From JBKJTP01 sp046590195 (GTDB taxonomy: Bacteria; Bacteroidota; Ignavibacteria; Palsa-1295): a stretch of DNA of 18,576 nucleotides. The notes beneath the pieces were generated by a model. It had not been told where the DNA came from, ran no database searches, and saw only the letters and a program-made list of their open reading frames with translations. Below, one piece after another: positions 12,862 through 18,576 of this stretch. The stretch's first letter is position 1. Every line of letters starts with the position of its first letter. The DNA lies in assembly GCA_046590195.1 (NCBI GenBank), contig JBKJTP010000045.1, forward strand, positions 1-18,576. Direction: 5' to 3'. A program made the translations under genes and the position numbers.

Positions 12862-13263
12862 GGTTAACCGAGAAGATCTCATCCAATAGTGTGAGTTGAC
12901 TTCGGGGTACATGACGAGGGATCGTTGATGTGTCCTGGATCATAAGGAAGAGAGGCTCACTTCCGTGTTCGAAGTGCGAAGGTACGTCTAGGATCTTTGC
13001 ATCTTAGGCACTGGAGCGAGCACCTAATAGTGGAGCAAGACGACCTGGGGATGGTGATGCTGGGACGAGCGATCGTTCGCGCATCGCTATCCCCTTTCCT
13101 TATATAGTAAAGTCCATTTTCGATCGTGCGAATATGGCTTAGTTATCAAGATCTCTTAGCGAATCAAACCGTGCTCGACTGCGTAGGTTAGTCTTCGTGT
13201 ATTCCTCGTTGCAACGAGATTGTCCGCCAGCCATTGGGGGCAACTAACTTCTACCCAGACAGC
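12862..13263. promoter_or_regulatory. about 400-bp upstream region of the RND operon with a 14-bp palindrome
   Basis: No gene is seen in this stretch on either strand. It most likely carries the promoter and control region of the efflux operon. A perfect palindrome (CTCGTTGCAACGAG) lies at 13205-13218, about 45 bases before ATG 13264, a suitable place for a repressor operator. A T/A-rich box (TTATATAGTAAAG) near 13097-13109 could be part of a promoter. No regulator gene is adjacent. Confidence 0.4.
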
Positions 13264-14337
13264 ATGCAGTTTTCCCTACGTAAGGTCGTGCTAACAACCG
13301 CCGTGATCGGCGGAGTCGCTGGCGGATATGCCCTATTCGCCCCCGATTCGGCATCCAAAGCAGACGATAAAGCAAAAGCCGGAGCAGGCCCCGAAGCGAA
13401 AGCGCCTTCGGTCGTGAAGGTCCTTGCAGTAGAGCCCGCTTCACTCGCCCAGACATTGCAGGTAACCGGCAGTGTCCTGGCGAATGAAGAGGTCGAGCTC
13501 CGAAGCGAGATCTCCGGCCGCATCGTTTCGCTCAACTTCTCCGAAGGAGGTACGGTCGGCAAGGGCGCTTTGCTTGTTAAGATCAACGATGCCGATCTTC
13601 GGGCTACACTAAAGAAGCAGAGGGTACAGGAAGCCACAGCGCTTAAAGATGAGCGTCGCTCGAAGTCTTTGCTCGATCAGGATCTGCTTAGCACTGAAGA
13701 ATACGATTCGAAGCTGAACACGCTCGAGACGATCCGTGCAGAGATCGAACGAACACAATCAGAGCTCGCCAAGACAGAGCTTCGCGCTCCGTTCTCTGGC
13801 ACCATCGGACTTCGCAATGTGAGCACCGGCAGCACGGTCTCTCCTTCAACGCTGATCGCACGAGTGCAGCAGATGGATCCGGTGAAGGTGGAATTCACCG
13901 TGCCCGAGCGTCATGCAGGTGAAGTTCGTGTTGGTTCACCGATCTCGTTCACTGTTGCAGGACTCGAGCAGACGTTCTCAGGCCGCGTGTATGCGATCGA
14001 GCCGAGGATCGATGCTGCTACGCGCACGCTTCGGCTTCGTGCTCTTGCGTCAAATCCAGGCCGCGTACTTACGCCCGGTGCATTCGCGAAAGTGAAGCTC
14101 GAACTTTCGCGTGTTGATAATGCACTCTCTGTCCCGACCGGAAGCATCATCCCGCACATCGATGGACAGATGGTCTATCTGATGAAGAATGGCAAAGCGG
14201 TTTCGCAGAATGTAATCTCGGGTGTTCGCAGCGATAGTTCTGTTCAGATCCTCGATGGTATCGCGCCCGGTGATTCTGTGATCGTAAGCGGCCTGCTGCA
14301 ACTTCGTGAGGGATCACCTGTCAAGCTTGCAAAGTAA
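13264..14337 (+). CDS. RND efflux periplasmic adaptor (membrane fusion protein)
   Basis: The protein has 357 residues from ATG 13264; a TTG at 13234 would add ten poorly supported residues. The N-terminal hydrophobic segment (VVLTTAVIGGVAGGYALF) is a signal or anchor, and an Ala/Lys/Asp-rich linker follows. The two lipoyl half-motifs flank a coiled-coil hairpin: VELRSEISGRIVSLNFSEGGTVGKGALLVKIND, the helical region with LLDQDLLSTEEYDSKLNTLE, and TELRAPFSGTIGLRNVSTGSTVSPSTLIARV. Beta-barrel and membrane-proximal domains follow (PVKVEFTVPERH to SGLLQLREGSPVKLAK). Adaptors link the inner-membrane pump to an outer-membrane channel. The pump gene starts 12 bases downstream, so the two form an operon. 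No lipobox cysteine is seen. Confidence 0.9.
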   Translation: MQFSLRKVVLTTAVIGGVAGGYALFAPDSASKADDKAKAGAGPEAKAPSVVKVLAVEPASLAQTLQVTGSVLANEEVELRSEISGRIVSLNFSEGGTVGKGALLVKINDADLRATLKKQRVQEATALKDERRSKSLLDQDLLSTEEYDSKLNTLETIRAEIERTQSELAKTELRAPFSGTIGLRNVSTGSTVSPSTLIARVQQMDPVKVEFTVPERHAGEVRVGSPISFTVAGLEQTFSGRVYAIEPRIDAATRTLRLRALASNPGRVLTPGAFAKVKLELSRVDNALSVPTGSIIPHIDGQMVYLMKNGKAVSQNVISGVRSDSSVQILDGIAPGDSVIVSGLLQLREGSPVKLAK

Positions 14338-14349
14338 GGAGGCCAACGC

Positions 14350-17300
14350 ATGAATCTATCCTCCTTTTCAATTGAGCGTCCGGTCTTTACGACCGTGGTC
14401 TCGATCGCGATCGTCCTCTTTGGCATCATCGGGTTCACCTTCCTTGGCGTACGTGAGTACCCGAGCGTAGAGCCTCCGGTGATTACGGTGCAAACGAATT
14501 ACACCGGCGCAAACGCCGATGTTATCGAATCACAGATCACCGAGCCGCTCGAAGCATCCATCAACGGCATTGCGGGTATCAACTCGCTGACCTCAACCTC
14601 CAGCGATGGCCGCTCGACGATCACCGCCGAGTTCACGCTCGATGTGGACATGGAAGCTGCCGCGAACGATGTACGCGACCGTGTATCGCGTGCGATGCGC
14701 AATCTTCCTGCAGATGTCGATCCGCCGAACGTCTCGAAAGCCGATGCTAAGTCTTTCATTCTATCACTGCTTGTCAGAAGTGAGAACCGATCGTTGCTTG
14801 AACTCAGCGACATCGGTGCGAACATCTTTAAGGAGCGGCTGCAGACGATCCCGGGCGTAAGCTCGATCTCGATCTGGGGCGAAAAGAAGTATGCGATGCG
14901 TTTGTTGATCGATCCGGCAAAGCTTGCTGCATACGGTTTGACTCCGCTGGATGTGCGGACAGCCCTGAACCGCGAGAACGTTGAGCTTCCCGCTGGCCGC
15001 ATCGAAGGCAATCAGACAGAGCTTTCGATCCGCACGTTCGGGCGCTTGACCACGCCAAACGAATTCGAGAACCTCGTCATCAAGGACATTCCTGGCGGTA
15101 CGGTCGTGAAATATCGTGATATTGGCCGTGCAGTGCTTGCACCAGAGAACGAGCGCACGCTCCTTCGCGGCAACGGCAAGATCCCGATGATCGGTATCGC
15201 TGTAACGCCTCAGCCGGGATCGAACTACATCGAGATCGCTGACGAATTTTATAAGCGTGTCGAAGAGATCAAGAAAGATCTTCCTGCCGATGTCGAGACG
15301 CAACTCGCGATCGATAACACCCGCTCGATCCGCAGGGCCATCCTGGAAGTGGAAGAGACGATTCTGATCGCCTTCGCACTCGTTGTCCTCGTGATCTTCG
15401 CTTTTCTTCGTGATTGGCGCACGACCCTGATCCCAGTGCTTGCGATCCCGATCTCCTTGGTCGGTGGATTCTTTATCATGTATGCGTTCGATTTTTCGAT
15501 CAACATCCTTACGTTGCTCGGCATCGTGTTGGCGACGGGACTGGTGGTCGATGACGCGATCGTCGTGCTCGAGAACATCTATCATAAGATCGAGAAAGGC
15601 ATGGACCCGATCGAAGCGGGTCACGAAGGCTCTCGCGAGATCGTTTTCGCTATCATCTCGACCACGATCACGCTTGCCGCGGTATTCCTCCCTGTTATCT
15701 TCCTTGAAGGTGCTACGGGCAGGCTGTTCCGCGAGTTCGGTATGGTCGTCGCCGGTACTGTGATCATCTCGGCGCTCGTCTCGCTGACGCTAACACCGAT
15801 GATGTCCGCTCGCTTCCTGAGCAATAAAAAGAAGCACGGCAAGTTCTTTGATACAACAGAGCGCTTCTACGTCTGGCTTTCTAATACGTATGAAAGCTCA
15901 TTGCGCCGATTTATGACGAAGCGCTGGCTCGCGTTCGGTGTGATGGCCGTATCCTTCGGAGCGATCTATCTCGTTGGAAGCAACCTACCATCTGAGATCG
16001 CGCCGCTCGAAGACAAAAGCAGATTCCAGATCCGAATGACCGCGCCAGAAGGCACGTCATTCGAATCAATGAACGAGTACATCGGCGAAGTGCTCGACGT
16101 AGTTGATACGATGATCGAGAAAGAGGCATTGATCGCGGTTACTTCGCCAGGCTTTGGAGCGTCTGCTACGAACGCTGGCTTTGTCCGTCTTTCGCTAGTC
16201 GATCCAACCTCGCGACAGCGCACACAGCAGGAGATCGTTGATGACTTGAACAAGCGACTCCGCGAGAAGTCATTTGCACGTTCATTCGTGATCCAAGAGC
16301 AAACGATCCAGACTGGTGGCCGTGCGGGTCAACCGATCCAGCTTGTCATTCAGTCTCCGAACTTCGAGAAGCTTCGCGAGCAACTCCCGCAGTTCATGGA
16401 GAAGGTGCAGCAAGATCCAGCGTTCGCACAAGTGGATCTCGATCTGAAGTTTACGAAGCCGGAGCTTGGCGTTGAGGTCGATCGTGAGCGCGCGCAGGCA
16501 ATGGGCGTATCCATCCGTGACATCGCCGAGACCTTGCAGCTTTATTACTCCGGTCAGCGCTACGGCTACTTCATCATGGATGGAAAGCAGTATCAGGTGT
16601 TCGGACAAGCCGAGCGTGAGGACCGCAACGATCCGCTCGATCTGAGTTCGATCACCGTGCGCAGCAAGTATGGCGAACTTGTGCAGTTGGATAATCTGGT
16701 CAAGACCACGGATCACAGCTCTCCTCCGCAACTCTATCGCTACAACCGATATGTGTCGGCAACGGTGTCGGCCAACACCGGCGAGGGTGTAAGTCTTGGA
16801 CAGGGCATTGAGAAGATGCAGCAAGTGGCACGCGAGACGTTCGACCCGAGCTTCTCCTTCGCGCTTGCAGGTGCTTCCAAAGAATTCTCAGAGAGTTCGA
16901 GCAGTTTGATGTTCGCATTCTTGCTCGCACTTGTCTTGATCTATCTGATCCTCGCGGCGCAGTTCGAAAGCTTCCGTGATCCGCTGACGATCATGTTCAC
17001 CGTACCGCTTGCACTTGCGGGGGCTCTCACCGCACTTTATATCACGAACGAGACGCTGAACATCTTCTCGCAGATAGGCATCATCGTATTGATCGGCATC
17101 GTGACGAAGAATGGTATCCTGATCGTAGAGTTCGCGAATCAGCGTGCGAAAGAGCTTGGCATCAGCACGAACGAAGCCGTCATTGGTGCAGCAGCGCAGC
17201 GATTGCGGCCGATCCTGATGACGTCGCTTGCGACGATGCTCGGTGTGCTCCCGATCGCGCTTGCGCTTGGTGCAGCCGCGAAGAGCCGCGTCGGCATGGG

Positions 17301-17487
17301 TGTCGCGATCATCGGCGGACTCATGTTCTCGCTGGTGCTGACGCTTTATGTTATCCCGGCACTCTACTCCTATCTTGCCAAGAAGAAGGTAAAACGTGTG
17401 AAGGTAAACGTGTCACTGCCATTGCAGCCAGTGCATGTAGCAGCAGGTGCGGAGCTTGAGCGAAAGCCCGTGCTCACGAATTCGTAG
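14350..17487 (+). CDS. RND efflux pump, HAE1 (AcrB/MexF-like) inner-membrane transporter
   Basis: The protein has 1045 residues, normal for the family. The typical start FSIERPVFTTVVSIAIVLFGIIGF is the first helix, followed by the porter domain. Helix 4 carries the proton-relay pair D401-D402 (ATGLVVDDAIVVLENI), and helix 10 carries the partner K920 (GIVTKNGILIVEFANQ). A second large periplasmic loop lies between. This set is characteristic of hydrophobe/amphiphile exporters using the proton gradient; the substrate cannot be predicted. AAGGAGG (14336-14342) lies seven bases before ATG 14350 and overlaps the adaptor's stop codon, indicating co-translation. No TolC-like channel gene follows. 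The TAG stop (17485-17487) lies in a palindromic repeat element. Confidence 0.95.
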   Translation: MNLSSFSIERPVFTTVVSIAIVLFGIIGFTFLGVREYPSVEPPVITVQTNYTGANADVIESQITEPLEASINGIAGINSLTSTSSDGRSTITAEFTLDVDMEAAANDVRDRVSRAMRNLPADVDPPNVSKADAKSFILSLLVRSENRSLLELSDIGANIFKERLQTIPGVSSISIWGEKKYAMRLLIDPAKLAAYGLTPLDVRTALNRENVELPAGRIEGNQTELSIRTFGRLTTPNEFENLVIKDIPGGTVVKYRDIGRAVLAPENERTLLRGNGKIPMIGIAVTPQPGSNYIEIADEFYKRVEEIKKDLPADVETQLAIDNTRSIRRAILEVEETILIAFALVVLVIFAFLRDWRTTLIPVLAIPISLVGGFFIMYAFDFSINILTLLGIVLATGLVVDDAIVVLENIYHKIEKGMDPIEAGHEGSREIVFAIISTTITLAAVFLPVIFLEGATGRLFREFGMVVAGTVIISALVSLTLTPMMSARFLSNKKKHGKFFDTTERFYVWLSNTYESSLRRFMTKRWLAFGVMAVSFGAIYLVGSNLPSEIAPLEDKSRFQIRMTAPEGTSFESMNEYIGEVLDVVDTMIEKEALIAVTSPGFGASATNAGFVRLSLVDPTSRQRTQQEIVDDLNKRLREKSFARSFVIQEQTIQTGGRAGQPIQLVIQSPNFEKLREQLPQFMEKVQQDPAFAQVDLDLKFTKPELGVEVDRERAQAMGVSIRDIAETLQLYYSGQRYGYFIMDGKQYQVFGQAEREDRNDPLDLSSITVRSKYGELVQLDNLVKTTDHSSPPQLYRYNRYVSATVSANTGEGVSLGQGIEKMQQVARETFDPSFSFALAGASKEFSESSSSLMFAFLLALVLIYLILAAQFESFRDPLTIMFTVPLALAGALTALYITNETLNIFSQIGIIVLIGIVTKNGILIVEFANQRAKELGISTNEAVIGAAAQRLRPILMTSLATMLGVLPIALALGAAAKSRVGMGVAIIGGLMFSLVLTLYVIPALYSYLAKKKVKRVKVNVSLPLQPVHVAAGAELERKPVLTNS

Positions 17488-17583
17488 AGACGCGCTACAG
17501 CGCGTCTCCTGAGAGCTTCGGGCGGCCGCGAAGCTCGGAGTTGACCGAAATATTCCAGAGACGCGCTGTAGCACGTCTCTACG
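17483..17583. repeat. pair of inverted palindromic elements between convergent genes
   Basis: Copy 1 (plus strand, 17483-17509) contains a perfect 9-bp stem, GAGACGCGC (17487-17495) with GCGCGTCTC (17500-17508). Copy 2 (minus strand, 17583 to 17557) is the same 27-base sequence with two differences. A separate hairpin, GAGCTTCG (17513-17520) with CGAAGCTC (17529-17536), lies between them. The TAG stop of the pump gene (17485-17487) and the TAG stop of the PepSY gene (17581-17579) are both provided by the TAGAGACG part of the element. The hairpins probably also act as terminators from both sides; copy 2 is followed by GTTTTTGG on the plus strand. Confidence 0.85.
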
Positions 17584-18205
17584 TTTTTGGTGCGGTCTCT
17601 TCGCTATGCCTGCGGCCGTGTCTTGTCATGCGCTTCGTGCTGCGCAGCCGCTTCGGTCCGTACCAGAGCCAGAAGCCAGTGACGGAGAACGTGATCAGCG
17701 CGGTGCTCATTATCATGGTGTAGCCAAGTTTGAACTGTTCGTCTTCAGTGCCGAGTGCATAGTCGAGGATAGAGCCATCGTGGATGTTCTCGATGATGTC
17801 AGAATTCCGCTGCTCGATATGCAACACTTTCGCTGTTGCCAGATCGAGTTGAATGCCAATATATCGATGGATGAAGACGAACTTCACCATCCCCTTCTCA
17901 GGCCGCGCATCGATGCGTTCGAGCTTCGTGCTTAGTGTCGGATCGATGCCATGCAGCGTAGCAATAGCGACCTGGTGCAGCGTATCCATCGGCAGCCAGT
18001 CCTTCATGTTCAGCGAAGAACCTTCATAAGACTTCGGTAGGATCACTCCACCCGTGTGCTTCTTCACTCCGAGGAGAAAGCCTGTCGTGCCGATAAGAAG
18101 AAAGAAAGCGAAGAGCAGCGCACCGCTCGTGCGGTGGATCTTGCGGGCTAGACGAAGCAGCTTCGCCTGCTTCTCGCGGGAGGTGGTGTTTTGAGAGGTT
18201 GTCAC
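17579..18205 (-). CDS. PepSY-associated transmembrane protein
   Basis: The protein has 208 residues. After a basic N-terminus, KIHRTSGALLFAFFLLIGTTGFLLG (22-46) is the helix-plus-histidine start typical of PepSY-TM proteins. A periplasmic PepSY-like part follows (PMDTLHQVAIATLHGIDPTLSTKLERIDARP, then VFIHRYIGIQLDLATAKVLHIEQR, IIENIHDGSIL). The second helix at the C-terminus (YTMIMSTALITFSVTGFWLWYGP) precedes a strongly basic tail. Family members often act with iron-siderophore reduction or TonB-dependent iron uptake, but no such gene is adjacent. The helix histidine (H24) could be a haem or metal ligand, as in PepSY-TM reductases; this is inferred. It converges with the RND operon and its stop lies inside the palindromic repeat. 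The start ATG 18205 has no clear Shine-Dalgarno sequence. Confidence 0.8.
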   Translation of the reverse strand: MTTSQNTTSREKQAKLLRLARKIHRTSGALLFAFFLLIGTTGFLLGVKKHTGGVILPKSYEGSSLNMKDWLPMDTLHQVAIATLHGIDPTLSTKLERIDARPEKGMVKFVFIHRYIGIQLDLATAKVLHIEQRNSDIIENIHDGSILDYALGTEDEQFKLGYTMIMSTALITFSVTGFWLWYGPKRLRSTKRMTRHGRRHSEETAPKT

Positions 18206-18263
18206 GATATTGCCAACGAGCGTTCACGGCAAATAAATTGCCGAGGTGTCTGCGTTCGTCAGC

Positions 18264-18297
18264 CTTAAAACAAAAGAGGCGCCACGAAGGCGCCTCC
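18264..18297 (-). terminator. Rho-independent terminator of the protease-like gene
   Basis: An 8-bp stem, GAGGCGCC (18276-18283) with GGCGCCTC (18289-18296), and a 5-base loop are followed on the minus strand by TTTTGTTTT. It lies 22 bases after the stop of the gene at 18319. Confidence 0.85.
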
Positions 18298-18318
18298 TGA
18301 AGAACTCCTTACAATCTC

Positions 18319-18576
18319 TTAGTTGCTAGAGACAGTCAGTCCACCAAGTGCTGCAAGCACATCATCGATATCGTTTGCGAACGACATTCCACTTCCGCCA
18401 GCAAAACAGAGCCCGACAGGATTATTGTTAGCATCAACCATCAGTGAACCGGAATCACCAGAGCGGATGAACGAGCCGCTTATTCCGATCTGCCCAACAA
18501 ATCGTGCAACACCCCAAGTACCATAGTTGACGTCTATGATCACGTTAACTGACGCAACGGTACTCGATGTCAAGCC
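18319..18576 (-). CDS. C-terminal part of a GDSGS trypsin-like serine protease-like protein, cut by the right edge
   Basis: The frame is open to the window edge, so only the last 85 or so residues are present; the TTG at 18573 is not a start. Visible features are a chymotrypsin-fold ending: GLTSSTVASVNVIIDVNYG, then SGDSGSLMVDANNNPVGLCFAGGSG (GDSGS with the probable catalytic serine), then FANDIDDVLAALGGLTV. This arrangement (GDSGSLxVD, NPVGLxFAG, AxxIxxVL) is typical of a bacterial trypsin-like family that often lacks obvious partners. The His and Asp of the triad would lie outside the window, so activity cannot be judged. A strong terminator follows 22 bases after the stop. Confidence 0.75.
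   Translation of the reverse strand, partial: GLTSSTVASVNVIIDVNYGTWGVARFVGQIGISGSFIRSGDSGSLMVDANNNPVGLCFAGGSGMSFANDIDDVLAALGGLTVSSN

Noticed and set aside
14764..15624. A 286-codon minus-strand open frame
   Set aside because: It lies wholly inside the RND pump gene, whose motifs are unmistakable. Its composition (Asp/Arg/His-rich) is that of an antisense shadow.

Overview
The window looks like a chromosomal piece of a Gram-negative bacterium of the Bacteroidota/Chlorobi (FCB) group. Three things point there: a type IX secretion (T9SS) C-terminal sorting domain on the protein at 4552-5928, TonB-C single-domain proteins and an RND efflux operon (both implying an outer membrane), and mostly weak Shine-Dalgarno sequences. 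A Kapabacteria-like lineage would fit the base composition and gene style, but the window has no marker gene, so this is a guess. There are no rRNA or tRNA genes, no CRISPR array and no recognisable transposase.

Layout: 2-268 is the end of a membrane protein cut by the left edge. 277-2693 (minus) is a tightly packed run: a glycerophosphodiester phosphodiesterase, then two alternating pairs of TonB-C domain protein plus tiny two-helix membrane protein. 2899-3753 (plus) is an unrecognised membrane protein. 3868-7021 (plus) is a more A+T-rich island of three secreted proteins: a 12-cysteine protein, a T9SS-sorted Asp-box (BNR) repeat protein and an Asp-box lipoprotein whose TTG start overlaps the previous gene. 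7045-10090 (minus) is a three-gene operon with two ATGA overlaps: a class A beta-lactamase-like serine hydrolase, an M15-like D,D-peptidase and a glutamate-cysteine-ligase-fold carboxylate-amine ligase. 10367-11183 (minus) holds a small basic/TM/acidic protein and a muconolactone-isomerase-like protein. 11526-12861 (plus) holds a PhzF-family protein and a DUF2892-type membrane protein. 13264-17487 (plus) is an RND efflux operon (adaptor plus HAE1-type pump) without an outer-membrane channel gene. 17579-18205 (minus) is a PepSY-TM protein, and the right edge cuts a GDSGS serine-protease-like gene (minus).

The intergenic DNA is unusually structured. Within 10.1-10.9 kb there are three different families of degenerate 7- or 8-base tandem repeats, each with an inverted partner, lying against gene ends and terminators. 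A 152-bp element with 26-27-bp terminal inverted repeats sits at 11328-11479. Two inverted copies of a 27-bp palindromic element at 17483-17583 supply the TAG stop codons of both convergent genes.

The best candidate for an undescribed system is the 7045-10090 operon. It combines peptide-bond-forming and D-amino-acid-peptide-cleaving folds, and none of its products has a visible export signal. The M15-like member carries Asn where the family has a zinc-binding Asp. The repeat elements that attach to gene 3' ends are the second point of interest.
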